A stretch of DNA of 64,000 bases. Source: an uncultured Alistipes sp. (lineage in GTDB: Bacteria > Bacteroidota > Bacteroidia > Bacteroidales > Rikenellaceae). Of this stretch, positions 1 to 10,400 are shown piece after piece. The stretch lies in the NCBI GenBank assembly GCA_900768045.1, contig CAAGBL010000004.1, positions 1 to 64,000 on the forward strand, given 5' to 3'. The notes beneath the pieces were generated by a model. It ran no database searches and had not been told where the DNA came from. It worked only from the letters and a program-made list of their open reading frames with translations. The position numbers and the translations under genes were made by a program. How positions within the stretch are numbered: the stretch's first letter is position 1; every line of letters begins with the position of its first letter.

Positions 1-70
1 GGCGAGGTACACAGGAGGTACAAAAACAGGCGTAAAAAGGCTTAGCAACGATTAACAACGATGCTTGCAC

Positions 71-101
71 AAATAAAAATAGCACCCGTAAAGAGTGCTA
101 T
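71..101 (-). terminator. Probable terminator of mnmE
   Basis: A 7-bp perfect stem (79-85 with 95-101) has a 9-nt loop. Read on the minus strand it is followed by a T-rich run. It lies about 45 nt past the mnmE stop codon, so it likely ends the parA-to-mnmE operon. Confidence 0.6.
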
Positions 102-144
102 ACTAATCATTTATGATTGATTTAACTATTTGATAATCAACTAT

Positions 145-1500
145 TTACTTTCCGATGCAGAATTTGGAGAAGATGCTTTGGAGGATGTCGTCGGAGGTGA
201 TGTCGCCAGTGATTTCGCCAAGATGGCGAATGATGCGGCGGATGTCCTCGCTGATCAGGTCGCCAGAGAGGTGCATAGCAAGCGCTCGCTTAGCATCTCG
301 CAAGGCCTCATTTGCCAAGGACAGAGCCTCGTAGTGGCGCATATTAGAGACTACAACACTGCTGCTATCTAACGATGAGGTGTCGACGGTTGAGCGTAAT
401 TTATCCTTAAGTGTATCGATGCCAATATCCTCCTTAGCGGAGATATAAAGCACGTTTTTATCTATATCTTTAGTTGATATAAGCTTATCTACCTTATTGA
501 TAACCTTAATGTAATTTAGTGTTGTGCTATCCGTTGTGTAGCTGCCAAAAGTTGGGTTATCGGCAGAGGCAAGGTGCAGGATAATATGTGCTTTTGCAAT
601 GGCACGGTGCGTACGCTCTATACCCATTTGCTCGAGCTGGTCATCGGTTGTGTGTAGTCCTGCTGTGTCAACAAAACGGAAGCGTATGCCGTTGATAACT
701 GTTGTTGCCTCGATAGTATCACGTGTGGTGCCTGCGATGTCGGAAACCATGGCGCAGTCGTCGCCAATAAGGCGATTTAGCAGGGTGCTCTTGCCTACAT
801 TCGGCTCTCCTATAATGGCCACATTTACACCATTTTTGATGGCATTACCCAAAGTAAAAGATGAGCACAGCTGTTGAATCTGTACCTCAATCTTATCGAG
901 GATATTTTCAAGCTCTGTGCGGTCGGCAAACTCAACATCTTCCTCAGAGAAGTCTAACTCGAGTTCTAAGAGTGAACATAGGCGCAGCAGCTCGCTACGA
1001 AGGGTATTTAGACGAGCGGAATAGTCGCCACGCATCTGCGTAGATGCAATGTTATGTGACCATTGCGAATCTGATGCAATGACATCGGCAACAGCTTCTG
1101 CACGACTAAGGTCCATCTTGCCATTAAGGAAGGCTCGGCGAGTAAACTCACCTGGTGTGGCCATGCGTGCACCATGCATGATTGCAAGGCGTAGCACCGA
1201 CTGGGTAATATGTCGTGATCCATGTAGGGTTATCTCTACTGTATCATCGCCAGTATAGGAGTGGGGTGCACGGAATAAAGCAACAACAACGTCGTCAACA
1301 ATATTTTCGTCAGTGTCGACAATGTGACCATAGTGCAGTGTATAGCCTTTTGCCTCGGCAAGAGCGATACGACCTCTAAACATCTTATCTGCAATGGCTA
1401 TTGCATTATTGCCACTTAGGCGTATACTCATAACAGCGCCGCCCTCAGCAGTAGCAGGGGCGACGATAGTTGTTGTGGTGTCAATAATATCGTGAATCAT
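145..1500 (-). CDS. mnmE: tRNA uridine-5-carboxymethylaminomethyl GTPase MnmE (TrmE)
   Basis: With MnmG, this protein family modifies the wobble uridine of certain tRNAs. The 451-aa length is normal. An N-terminal folate-binding TrmE domain (about 1-120) is followed by a helical region split by a G domain. The G domain shows the P-loop GEPNVGKS, the G3 motif DTAG and the G4 motif NKVDK. The protein ends in the family signature FCIGK, whose cysteine is conserved, so the frame is intact. It is the last gene of a minus-strand run behind the lytic transglycosylase, separated by 2 bp, so the two are probably cotranscribed. The link to the par genes is positional, with no obvious functional tie. 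Confidence 0.97.
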   Translation of the reverse strand: MIHDIIDTTTTIVAPATAEGGAVMSIRLSGNNAIAIADKMFRGRIALAEAKGYTLHYGHIVDTDENIVDDVVVALFRAPHSYTGDDTVEITLHGSRHITQSVLRLAIMHGARMATPGEFTRRAFLNGKMDLSRAEAVADVIASDSQWSHNIASTQMRGDYSARLNTLRSELLRLCSLLELELDFSEEDVEFADRTELENILDKIEVQIQQLCSSFTLGNAIKNGVNVAIIGEPNVGKSTLLNRLIGDDCAMVSDIAGTTRDTIEATTVINGIRFRFVDTAGLHTTDDQLEQMGIERTHRAIAKAHIILHLASADNPTFGSYTTDSTTLNYIKVINKVDKLISTKDIDKNVLYISAKEDIGIDTLKDKLRSTVDTSSLDSSSVVVSNMRHYEALSLANEALRDAKRALAMHLSGDLISEDIRRIIRHLGEITGDITSDDILQSIFSKFCIGK

Positions 1501-1502
1501 AG

Positions 1503-3143
1503 CTATTTAGAAACACGTAGCTTCTGCCCAAGTTTAAGAGCATCGGGGTTTGAGAGTTTGTTCCACTCAACAAGCTGCTTGACGGTTGTCTTGTATTTTG
1601 ATGCAATGGCACCAAGGGTATCTCCGCTTGCTACGGTATGATATTTCGTAGTGCTTTTTGCTGATGATGTGCTGCCCGAAGAGGCACTCACAGTAACACG
1701 TAGCTTCTGGCCTATGCTTAGAGCATCGGGATTAGTGAGTTTATTCCAGGCTACAAGCTGCTTTACTGTGACGTTGTACTTTCTAGCAATAGAGCCTAAG
1801 TTCTCGCCAATGGCCACGGTATGATACTTTGTTGTGGTGTTTGGCTTCTGCACCTCCTCGCTACGCTTCTTTTCGAGGTTAGCATGAATAACGTACTCCT
1901 TGAGATATATCGAATCCTTGGCGTGAATCTCCTGCTCATGCTCGAGATACTCGCTTATGTTCTCTACTGGGAGTGTTAGTGCATATTTCTTTGATGTGGC
2001 AGGGATAATCTGAATTAGATATTGTGGGTTGAGCGTCTTAAGAAGGTCGAGCGACACGCCAATTGTTGATGATACCTGCTCGAGGTGCATAGGACGGCTA
2101 ATCATAATGGTATCGGTGGCAATAGGCATAGGAGGCATCTTTACGTCTAAGCCGTGTGCACGGTGGTAGGCAAATGCGTATGTTGCACCCATGTATAGTG
2201 GCACATACTTACGAGTCTCTTCGGGTAGATACTCATATACGTCCCAGAAAGAACCATTATAGTTCTTTGGATTGCCGCCAGCACGTGTAATTGCCTTATT
2301 TACATTGCCTGGGCCAGTGTTATATGAAGCTAAGGTTAAGGCCCAATCGTTATACATTGGGTATATAACCTTAAAGAAGCGGCATGCTGCTTGGGTTGAT
2401 AGGCGAGGATCGCAACGCTCGTCAACAAGTGAGTTGATCTCGAGTCCAAACTCTTTGCCTGTTGATGGCATAAACTGCCAAATGCCACGTGCTCCAGCTT
2501 TAGATACAGCAGTAGGGTTGAGACCTGACTCGATAACGGCAAGAGTACGAAGCTCGATAGGAAGACCAGCACGAATCAACTCCTCCTCAATCATGGGGAA
2601 GTAGTAGTATGCAAGACTCATGACCGAAGCATAGCTATTGTGTGTGAAGCGCTCAATAGCCTCGCGTACCTCCCAGTTGTACTCAAGAGGAATTGGTGAC
2701 ATCAGTGCCTCAAGGCGTGCTACATATAACGAGTCTACATTGCTTGTATTTAGCTCGTTAGATATTCGCTTTGTTGTGGTAAGGTAGTCGTTGAAATATT
2801 TGTCGTATGCCTCGATTGTGCTTGATGACTTCAATAGTGCAAGTGCAGAATCGAGTTGTTGTGGCGTGTTTTGACGTGAGTCCTTGAGCGTAGCTCCATC
2901 AATTGCTGTTGCGCTCTCCTCAATAATTTGCTCGTCAATAACTTTGCTCTTTGATGCCTTGGGTGTAGCTATTGTTGCGCCTACATGTTTTGTTGAGTCG
3001 GTTGTGTTTTGTTGATTCTCAACTGTTTGGTGGCGCTGACGGCGTCGTGGGTTGTTGTTATGTGTTTGTGCCTCAGCAATGCTAATGCTTGCCGTAGCAA
3101 ACAATAGTAGCAAGAAGAGGTGTTTGAGGATAGCAGTTTTCAT
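1503..3143 (-). CDS. LysM-containing lytic murein transglycosylase (MltD-like)
   Basis: This is a periplasmic peptidoglycan lyase of 546 aa. It has a Sec signal peptide (about residues 1-25, ending AEA) and a low-complexity linker. An SLT domain (about 190-320) carries the catalytic glutamate in the ESGLNP motif at residue 205, then GIWQFMPSTG and ASYNTGPGNV, all hallmarks of family 1 transglycosylases. Two LysM repeats (about 441-485 and 501-544) close the protein and should bind glycan. The order SLT then LysM matches E. coli MltD, though as a soluble form rather than a lipoprotein. It sits 5 bp after DUF5683 in the par operon, an arrangement seen in other Bacteroidota. Confidence 0.93.
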   Translation of the reverse strand: MKTAILKHLFLLLLFATASISIAEAQTHNNNPRRRQRHQTVENQQNTTDSTKHVGATIATPKASKSKVIDEQIIEESATAIDGATLKDSRQNTPQQLDSALALLKSSSTIEAYDKYFNDYLTTTKRISNELNTSNVDSLYVARLEALMSPIPLEYNWEVREAIERFTHNSYASVMSLAYYYFPMIEEELIRAGLPIELRTLAVIESGLNPTAVSKAGARGIWQFMPSTGKEFGLEINSLVDERCDPRLSTQAACRFFKVIYPMYNDWALTLASYNTGPGNVNKAITRAGGNPKNYNGSFWDVYEYLPEETRKYVPLYMGATYAFAYHRAHGLDVKMPPMPIATDTIMISRPMHLEQVSSTIGVSLDLLKTLNPQYLIQIIPATSKKYALTLPVENISEYLEHEQEIHAKDSIYLKEYVIHANLEKKRSEEVQKPNTTTKYHTVAIGENLGSIARKYNVTVKQLVAWNKLTNPDALSIGQKLRVTVSASSGSTSSAKSTTKYHTVASGDTLGAIASKYKTTVKQLVEWNKLSNPDALKLGQKLRVSK

Positions 3144-3148
3144 ATAGG

Positions 3149-4396
3149 TTAGAATTTTACGCTAAGGTTTACGCCCAATGTTGGCTTTGTCATGACCGCC
3201 GTAGTGCCAAAGTATGGCTCGAGGTTCATGGCCAAGTCGTCCGATATGTCGAAGTCCTTGAGGTGTGCGTCGACATGTGCATCGATAATCTGAAGGATAT
3301 AGACACCTGCAGTTAGCAGGATACACATATCTCGGTTTCGACGATAGCTATTCTTCAAGTTCTGCAAGAATGTAGCGCTGTAAGCACCTCTAAACTCGTC
3401 CGGCTGGCCGTTAGGATACTTTTGGTCTCGCTCCTCAAATTTCTCCTCCTTCGTTAGTTTATCCCAGTCGGCCTTAAGGGCGTAGGCGGTTTTAAATCGC
3501 TGATAACCACGGTTGTTCCAGTCGATAGTGTAGATTGTCGATGCCAAACCACCAATAACAATTGGAACACGCCAGTAGCTCTTGTTGTATATCTGACCAG
3601 CGCCAGGGCATATTGCTGATAGGGTAGTTGCCTTCTTGATTGACGACACCTCGTTTGTGGAGTAGTTAACAGCCGCATCGCCAATGAAGTAGATATAAGT
3701 TGCTATGGCAAGACCTGCATATATCTGCTGCATGGTGTTGTGTCTAATCATCTTTGTCTGCAACTCATCGAGCTCTGGGGTGCGGAAATACCCATGGTCG
3801 ATAAGATACTTGTCGTACTCGGCTTTGAGGGGTTTATACTTCTTGTGCTCGAGGGCAAAGAGTGTGGTTGTTCCCGCTACGGCAGGGTACAATATGCCGA
3901 GTTTCCAATACTGCTTGTTGTATATCTGTCCGAAGCCTGGTAGTGGCAACGACAGCCAGCAAACACGTGATAGCGACATCGAGTCGCTGATAAATGGAGT
4001 GCGCTCCTTGCCATTTTTATTGATGCGAATGCGGCGTCCGTCGGGTGCGATGCTATCGCCCTTGCTCAAGATTGCCGAGTCACGATGAAGACGTGCGGCA
4101 ACAACCTTGCGCACCGAATCTTTGGCTGCCGCGGCATAACTCCTATAACGAGGATCGCTGAGCGCACTTAACGAGTCGAGAATGTGGATATATGCAGAGT
4201 CACGACGTGCTATTGCCAACTCTTGCTCACGTTTAAGGGCTGCCGAGTCGATAGGTACAAGACCTCCTTGGTTGATTTGTCGGATATTGCCTCGCTGGCT
4301 CAGGCGGTTGAACTCCTGAGCATAGCAAGATGTAGTAACAAGCGTGATGCTCGCTACAAGTAGTATGATGGCTGTTATGAGTCGTTGTATCTTCAT
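3149..4396 (-). CDS. DUF5683 family membrane protein
   Basis: The protein has 415 aa and an N-terminal signal or anchor segment (about 1-26). Its defining feature is a duplicated motif of the form PGxGQIYNKxYWK, at PGFGQIYNKQYWK and again at PGAGQIYNKSYWR. Each copy opens a hydrophobic hairpin, which is the DUF5683 pattern. The stretch between signal and first copy is charged and alanine/serine rich. Molecular function is unknown. The gene lies between parB (29 bp) and the lytic transglycosylase (5 bp), and this par-DUF5683-transglycosylase order recurs in Bacteroidota. A role linking segregation with envelope growth is conceivable but is inference only. Confidence 0.85.
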   Translation of the reverse strand: MKIQRLITAIILLVASITLVTTSCYAQEFNRLSQRGNIRQINQGGLVPIDSAALKREQELAIARRDSAYIHILDSLSALSDPRYRSYAAAAKDSVRKVVAARLHRDSAILSKGDSIAPDGRRIRINKNGKERTPFISDSMSLSRVCWLSLPLPGFGQIYNKQYWKLGILYPAVAGTTTLFALEHKKYKPLKAEYDKYLIDHGYFRTPELDELQTKMIRHNTMQQIYAGLAIATYIYFIGDAAVNYSTNEVSSIKKATTLSAICPGAGQIYNKSYWRVPIVIGGLASTIYTIDWNNRGYQRFKTAYALKADWDKLTKEEKFEERDQKYPNGQPDEFRGAYSATFLQNLKNSYRRNRDMCILLTAGVYILQIIDAHVDAHLKDFDISDDLAMNLEPYFGTTAVMTKPTLGVNLSVKF

Positions 4397-4425
4397 TATA
4401 ATCTATAACGCACTCTGCTTAAGGT

Positions 4426-5304
4426 TTATTTTACACTCGATAGGCGCTTGATGATTCTATCTATCTCATGGTCATTGGCGCACTCGATAGTGATTTTGCA
4501 ACTGCCGCTCTTGGTGCGCTTAATAGATATATTTTCGCTGAAGATGCGCTCAAGCTCATCAACAAGGTGCGAGTATACCTCGGGGTACTCCTCGTCATCG
4601 TTTGTTGTGCTAAGCACGGGTGTCTCGTTGAGCTTGCGAGCAAAAAGCTCCATCTGGCGTACAGACAGCGACTTCTTAATACACTTCTTAAGTGCCTTGA
4701 GCTGATTATCTTCGCTAAGTCCGGCTATCGCCTTTGCATGGCCCATGGAGATAATGCCCTCTTTTAGGGCAAGCTGCACCTCTGAAGGAAGCGACAATAG
4801 ACGCATGTAGTTTGATACTGTTGAGCGTTTCTTGCCCACCTTCTCGGCCATAGCCTCCTGTGTAAGGCCGCACTCATCAACGAGACGCTGCATGCCAAGA
4901 GCTATCTCTATGGCATTGAGATCCTGGCGCTGAATATTCTCTACTAAGGCCATGGCGTGTAGGTTCTCATCGTCTACCTCACGAATATATGCTGGCAATG
5001 TCTCGAGGCCCGCACGCTGCGATGCACGCCAACGGCGCTCGCCACTGATGATGGTGTATTTGCCATCGTCACGTCGCTTAAGCGTGATAGGCTGAATTAC
5101 TCCAAGCTGGGCGATTGACTGCGCAAGCTCCTCAAGCGACTCTTCGTCGAAATCGGTGCGTGGCTGCAGTGGGTTGGGTTCAATGTCGGAGATTGCCACC
5201 TCGGCCATCTCGGTCATTGGCTTAGATTGCTGCGTAGGGTTTAAATCTCCAAATATTGCGTCGAGGCCTCGTCCTAAGCCTCGTTTATTCTGTGTCTTTG
5301 CCAT
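4426..5304 (-). CDS. parB: Chromosome-partitioning protein ParB (Spo0J)
   Basis: This is the centromere (parS)-binding CTPase of chromosomal ParABS systems, 292 aa. It starts with the typical basic RGLGRGLDAIFGDL segment, which in homologues contacts ParA. The N-terminal ParB/Srx fold carries the CTP-binding GERRWRA box. A helix-turn-helix region follows around LTQEAMAEKVGKKRSTVSNYMRLL, then a C-terminal dimerisation domain. The gene begins 6 bp after parA ends, so they form one transcription unit. I did not find a recognisable parS palindrome near it. Confidence 0.96.
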   Translation of the reverse strand: MAKTQNKRGLGRGLDAIFGDLNPTQQSKPMTEMAEVAISDIEPNPLQPRTDFDEESLEELAQSIAQLGVIQPITLKRRDDGKYTIISGERRWRASQRAGLETLPAYIREVDDENLHAMALVENIQRQDLNAIEIALGMQRLVDECGLTQEAMAEKVGKKRSTVSNYMRLLSLPSEVQLALKEGIISMGHAKAIAGLSEDNQLKALKKCIKKSLSVRQMELFARKLNETPVLSTTNDDEEYPEVYSHLVDELERIFSENISIKRTKSGSCKITIECANDHEIDRIIKRLSSVK

Positions 5305-5310
5305 AATAAA

Positions 5311-6075
5311 TTACTTTTTGCGATTACGCTTCAAAAACTCTCGAGCGAGATTAAGGTAGTTTACTGAGCCTGTGGCCGATGCGTCGTAAAGCATCACAGG
5401 CTTGCCGTGTGAAGGAGCCTCGCCGAGGCGTATGTTGCGCTGGATAATCGTCTCATAGGCCATGTCGCCAAAGTGCTCACGCACCTCGCTGACAACCTGG
5501 TTGTTTAGGCGGTTGCGCATATACATTGTGAGGACAAAGCCCTCAATCTGAAGCTCGGGGTTAAGACGGCTCTTCACCATCTTGATAGTATTTAGCAGCT
5601 TGCTAAGTCCCTCGAGGGCGAGATATTCGCACTGCACGGGCACAAGCACCGAGTCGGCAGCTGTAAGAATGTTTACGGTTGTAAAGCCGAGCGATGGCGA
5701 GCAGTCGATGAAGATATAGTCGTAGTTATCACGCACACTATCAACAATGCTCTTCATGATGTGGTGGGCATTGTTCATCGATGGAAGCTCGGTGTCGGCA
5801 GCTACAAGGTTGATAGATGATGGTAGTACCCACAACTTCTTAACATCGCTGCAATGCTGAATAACCTCCTCGGCACGCTTATCGCCAACAATGCATTCGT
5901 AGATTCCATCAAGGTTTATGTCGAAGCCAAGACCAGAGGTGGCATTTGCCTGCGGATCGGCATCTATGAGCAACACTTTCTTGCCAAGAAGGGCCACAGA
6001 TGCAGCGAGGTTGATAGCCGTAGTGGTCTTTCCCACACCTCCCTTTTGGTTTGCTAATGCAACAACTTTTGCCAT
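5311..6075 (-). CDS. parA: Chromosome-partitioning ATPase ParA (Soj)
   Basis: A 254-aa MinD/ParA-type ATPase that moves ParB-parS complexes along the nucleoid. The deviant Walker A motif KGGVGKTTTAIN is at residues 10-21. Walker A-prime/B elements are visible in LLIDADPQANATSGLG and DYIFIDCSPSLGF. The size is that of chromosomal Soj-like ParA, which lacks the N-terminal helix-turn-helix of plasmid ParA proteins. It is the first gene of the minus-strand operon, and its start faces the divergent CPBP protease gene. Confidence 0.96.
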   Translation of the reverse strand: MAKVVALANQKGGVGKTTTAINLAASVALLGKKVLLIDADPQANATSGLGFDINLDGIYECIVGDKRAEEVIQHCSDVKKLWVLPSSINLVAADTELPSMNNAHHIMKSIVDSVRDNYDYIFIDCSPSLGFTTVNILTAADSVLVPVQCEYLALEGLSKLLNTIKMVKSRLNPELQIEGFVLTMYMRNRLNNQVVSEVREHFGDMAYETIIQRNIRLGEAPSHGKPVMLYDASATGSVNYLNLAREFLKRNRKK

Positions 6076-6113
6076 ATTGTTTATTCGATTCTTTTCCTTA
6101 ATTATATATCGTG

Positions 6114-6121
6114 CAAATTTA
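6114..6121 (-). promoter_or_regulatory. Candidate -7 box for the parA operon
   Basis: On the minus strand this reads TAAATTTG, a match to the Bacteroidota -7 consensus TAnnTTTG, 38 nt upstream of parA. No good -33 TTTG element is seen at the expected distance, so the call is tentative. Confidence 0.35.
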
Positions 6122-6163
6122 ATAAATTTATCCGATTTACGATGTAAATAGAGATAAAAAAGC

Positions 6164-6171
6164 TATCTTTG
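6164..6171 (+). promoter_or_regulatory. Candidate -7 box for the CPBP protease gene
   Basis: TATCTTTG exactly matches the Bacteroidota -7 consensus and lies 63 nt before the CPBP start codon. The -33 region is AT-rich without a clear TTTG. Confidence 0.5.
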
Positions 6172-6234
6172 TTTGATTTTTGTTACCAGCCAAACAATCA
6201 TTGTAATTGTGGGAATAAATATTGAAGGTCATTT

Positions 6235-7038
6235 ATGAATAGATTATTGCTTACGGTTCGAAATATTTTGGCAATAGCTGTCATTGGCGTAGTGGCTAAT
6301 GTTCTGTCAATGTTGATTATGCAGTTTTTCGTAATCACAGACTTTGAAATAAGATTTGTTGTAGCCTATGTTATACCTATGACGCTTGTGCTTTGTGGTG
6401 TTGCTATTTACGATAGTAGGGTTGCTGGACACAAGGAGAGATGTATGCTGCGTGCTTCAGGATTTGATCCCGTGGCGTTGTTGTGGGGTATAATACTTAT
6501 TGTGGCTCTCTCTGTTGTTCTTGCACCCCTAATGCGCTTATTGCCAGAGAATAATCGCAATATACCTACTGGGCTATTTACCATGTTGTGTGTGGTTGTT
6601 GTTGCGCCTATATTCGAGGAGATATTGTTTCGAGATAGAGTCTTCTCGGTGCTTCGCTCAACACTCTCGCCATGGTGGGCAGCCGTGGTCTCGGCACTTA
6701 TCTTTGGAGCTATGCACGGCAATTTAGTTGTTGCTATTGAGGCCTTTTGCGTGGGAGTAGTGCTGAGCTACTTATATATTCTTAAGGGCTCGTTGTTCGC
6801 TCCTATTCTGCTCCATATTATGAATAATGTTGTGGCCTATGTGATGATGTCATTCAAGTATCAAGAGCGCACGATTGAGGATTTTATCGGCGAGCTGCCA
6901 ATCTTCTCCGTTATATACGTTGTGGCATCGGTTATTGTGCTTCTTGGCGCCATTCATATTGGATATGTATTCCGCAAGGCGAATAAGATTGTTGCTAATA
7001 ATGGTAAACTTATTAAGCTTTCAGGAGCGAATAAATAG
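6235..7038 (+). CDS. CPBP-family intramembrane glutamic protease
   Basis: A polytopic membrane protein of 267 aa in the CAAX-protease/bacteriocin-processing (CPBP, Abi) family. All three active-site motifs are present. EEILFR supplies E128, E129 and R133. FGAMH supplies H161. HIMNN supplies H194 and N198. Roughly seven or eight hydrophobic segments flank these motifs. Its substrate cannot be read from context because it is a single gene divergent from parA and followed by a strong hairpin. Family members range from prenyl-protein proteases to bacteriocin self-immunity factors, so the role here stays open. Confidence 0.9.
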   Translation: MNRLLLTVRNILAIAVIGVVANVLSMLIMQFFVITDFEIRFVVAYVIPMTLVLCGVAIYDSRVAGHKERCMLRASGFDPVALLWGIILIVALSVVLAPLMRLLPENNRNIPTGLFTMLCVVVVAPIFEEILFRDRVFSVLRSTLSPWWAAVVSALIFGAMHGNLVVAIEAFCVGVVLSYLYILKGSLFAPILLHIMNNVVAYVMMSFKYQERTIEDFIGELPIFSVIYVVASVIVLLGAIHIGYVFRKANKIVANNGKLIKLSGANK

Positions 7039-7058
7039 GATAGTGATAAGTGTATAAT

Positions 7059-7090
7059 AAAAGGTGTTAACCAAGCGGTTAACACCTTTT
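7059..7090. terminator. Bidirectional terminator between the CPBP gene and trxA
   Basis: A perfect 14-bp stem (7059-7072 with 7077-7090) closes a 4-nt loop. The stem begins with AAAA and ends with TTTT, so it can work on both strands for the convergent genes. Confidence 0.9.
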
Positions 7091-7110
7091 ATCTTTAGCT
7101 TTGATTAAGA

Positions 7111-7425
7111 TTAAAGCAAAGCGTCAATCTTAGCCTTGAGCTGCTCCTTAGTAGCTGCACCTACGTGCTTGTCTACCTGCTTACCGTCCTTCAAGAAAAC
7201 GATAGTAGGAACGTTGCGAATCATGAAGCTTGCAGCAACATCGTCGCCCTCCTCAACATCGCACTTACCGATAAGCACCTTGCCATCGTACTCCTCAGCG
7301 AGCTCATCGATGATAGGAGCTACCATGCGGCAAGGACCACACCATGTTGCCCAGAAATCAATAACTGTAGGAAGGCCCTGAGCCTTAATCTCCTCAAAAT
7401 TCTCATTGTTAATCTTCAATGCCAT
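7111..7425 (-). CDS. trxA: Thioredoxin
   Basis: A 104-aa cytoplasmic disulfide reductase. It carries the classical active site WCGPC with C29 and C32. The cis-proline lies in the NVPT segment and there is a glycine-rich C-terminal end, all at normal spacing. It has no signal peptide, which separates it from periplasmic TlpA-like proteins. The gene starts 12 bp downstream of dnaE and is probably cotranscribed with it, with the shared hairpin at 7059-7090 as its end. Confidence 0.96.
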   Translation of the reverse strand: MALKINNENFEEIKAQGLPTVIDFWATWCGPCRMVAPIIDELAEEYDGKVLIGKCDVEEGDDVAASFMIRNVPTIVFLKDGKQVDKHVGAATKEQLKAKIDALL

Positions 7426-7437
7426 AATTGTAAGGTT

Positions 7438-10400
7438 TTAAATGTTTATAAAATAGTTGATGTCATTACTATCTAAAAAGTTAATAAACTCGGTTGATGG
7501 CGCCACTCTATACCTCTTCGAGCTGAGCTTTACCTTCACATCTTCGTTGTGGTCGACAACAACAAACTGAAGTGTCGCCTTGCCACTATTCGCTGCTGCC
7601 TGCTCAAGTATCATATTAGTAAACGATGAGCAAATGTCGTTGATATCGAGCTCGATACGAATATTAGTGATACCATCAGCAATATCAGCAAGATGCTGAA
7701 TAGAGAGTATCTTATACTCCAACTCCTCAGGTTGGCGGTATGGTCGCACCTGCACACGTCCACGGATAAACAAGAAGTTGTTAATCTGAATAAGCGAGCT
7801 AAAACGCTCGTAGTCTTTGCTAAATAGCGTGAACTCATGCTGCGAATTGTAGTCTTCAAGCACAAATCGTGCATAAGGGCGGCCATCTTTTGTGGCAAGT
7901 GGTGTTACACTCGTCACAACGCCAGCCAAGGCAACCTCCGTATCCTTAAGAGGATTGAGATCCTGGAGTGACTGTAGGTCGTGCTGGCAAGCCCTGCGAA
8001 GGATAAATCCAAATCTATCGAGGGGGTGCGACGACATGTATAGACCAATAACCTCACGCTCCTTATTTAATATTGTAAGCGGATTCCAGTCTTCAACTTG
8101 TGGTACACGTGGCGGCTGAATGTTTCCACCCGTTGATGTGTCCATAGCAAATAGACTCTGCTGTGAGTTCTGCTTCTCCTGCTGCATGCGCTGGCCGTAG
8201 CGGATAAGCGACTCTATATACTGCACACCCGATGAATCCTCGGCGAAGAATCGTGAGCGGTTAAAGTCGATAAGCGAGTCGAAACCACCTGCATAGGCAA
8301 TGCTCTCTAAGCACTTGCGATTTACGGTCGAGAAGTTTACTCGCTCCATAAAGTTGTAGATGTCCTTATATGGGCCATTCTCCATACGCTCCTTGATAAT
8401 TGACTCTGAGGCAGCCTCGCCAACACCCTTGATAGCTGCAAGACCAAAACGAATATCTCCCTTCTTATTTGTTGAGAACTTAAGAAGTGATTCGTTAATA
8501 TCGGGGCCTAAAACCGAGATTCCCATATTCTTGCACTCGGTCATATAGGCCGTAACCTGCTTGATGTCATTGAGGTTGCGGCTAAGCACCGTTGCCATAT
8601 ACTCAGAAGGGTAGTGCGCCTTGATATATGCCGTTTGGTACGCCACCCACGAATAGCATGTAGCATGCGACTTGTTGAAGGCATACGATGCAAACTTCTC
8701 CCAGTCGGCCCAAATCTTTTCCAACACCTTCTCGTCGTGGCCATTCGACTTACCACCCGCAATAAACTTTGGCTTAAGTTCGTCAAGCTTCGACTTAATC
8801 TTCTTACCCATGGCCTTACGCAGAGTATCAGACTCGCCTCGGGTAAAGTTGCCGAGAAGGCGAGATAGAAGCATGACCTGCTCCTGATATACCGTGATAC
8901 CATAGGTATCCTTCAAGTAGCGCTCCATGATAGGAATGTCGTACTTGATAGGCTTACGGCCATGCTTACGGTCGATAAAGTCGGGGATATAATCCATCGG
9001 ACCTGGACGATACAATGCGTTCATCGCAATAAGATCCTCGAAGGTAGATGGCTGAAGCTCACGGAGGTATTTCTGCATACCTGGCGACTCAAACTGGAAT
9101 GTTCCGATAGTGCCACCTTTGCAGTATAGCTCGTAGGTCTTTTTGTCGTCAATAGGAATTGTGTCGGGATCGATTATCACGCCATGCGTAAGGCGAACGT
9201 TCTCAACGGCATCCTTGATGATTGACAAGGTCTTCAAACCAAGGAAGTCCATCTTGATAAGTCCCGTATCCTCGATTACTGAGCCCTCGTACTGTGTGAC
9301 GAGCATATTCTCGCCCGTCTCCTTATCTATGGCCGTGCTTACTGGTACCCAGTCGGTAATGTCGTCACGACAAATGATTGTGCCGCAAGCATGTACGCCC
9401 GTGCCACGTACATTTCCCTCAAGCATCTTTGCATACTTGATCGTATCGTGCATAACAGGATCAGAGGACTCCTCGGCAGCCTTTAGCTCGGGAACCGCCA
9501 TGATGGCGTTCTTGAGGTTGATTTTGAGCTGCTTATCCTTGTCGTTAGGATCGGTAATACGCTCTGGTACCCACTTACATAGCTGGTTGGCCTGTGCCAA
9601 AGGTAGCTTTTGGACACGTGCAACATCCTTAAGCGCCATCTTTGTTGCCATGGTGCCATAGGTGATGATGTGTGCCACCTTCTCCTTGCCATACTTCTGT
9701 GTTACCCAGTTAAGCACACGTCCACGGCCGTCATCATCAAAGTCGATATCAATATCGGGCAATGAGATACGGTCGGGATTCAAGAATCGCTCGAACAGCA
9801 AGTCGTACTTGATAGGATCTATCTGTGTGATGCCGAGACAGTAGGCTACGGCAGAACCTGCGGCAGATCCACGACCTGGACCTACCGATACGTCAAGCTC
9901 CTCACGAGCAGCACGAATAAAGTCTTGCACAATAAGGAAGTAACCAGGGAAACCCATAGTCTTCATAATGTGAAGCTCAAACTTAAGACGTGTCTCGGTC
10001 TCCTCGTCGAGCGTCTCGCCATAGCGCTTATGGGCGCCGTCCATGGCGAGCTTAGCGAGGTAGTCTGCCTCAAGTTTTATTCGATATAGCTTGTCGTAAC
10101 CACCTAATTTATCAATCTTTTTCTTTGCATCCTCCTCCGACATCACGACATTGCCATTCTCGTCCTGAGTAAACTCGTCAAAAATATCCTTCTCGCTATA
10201 TTTCTGGCGATATAGCTCCTCGGTGCCAAACTCCTCGGGAATGGCGAATGTTGGCATGATGGGCGAGTGGTCGATAGAGTAGCTCTCTACCTTGTTGCAC
10301 ACCTCCACAGTGTTGCTAAGAGCCTCGGGAACGAAGTCAAATATTTCGTTCATCTCAGCCGTAGTCTTTAGCCACTCCTGCTTCGAGTAGAGCATACGGC

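Noticed and set aside
4426..6234. parS sites near parAB
   Set aside because: I looked for the 16-bp palindrome around CACGTG and found none in or near the operon.
9143..9661. Open frame of 172 codons antisense to dnaE
   Set aside because: It is low-complexity in protein terms, lies wholly inside dnaE and has no promoter or recognisable domain.
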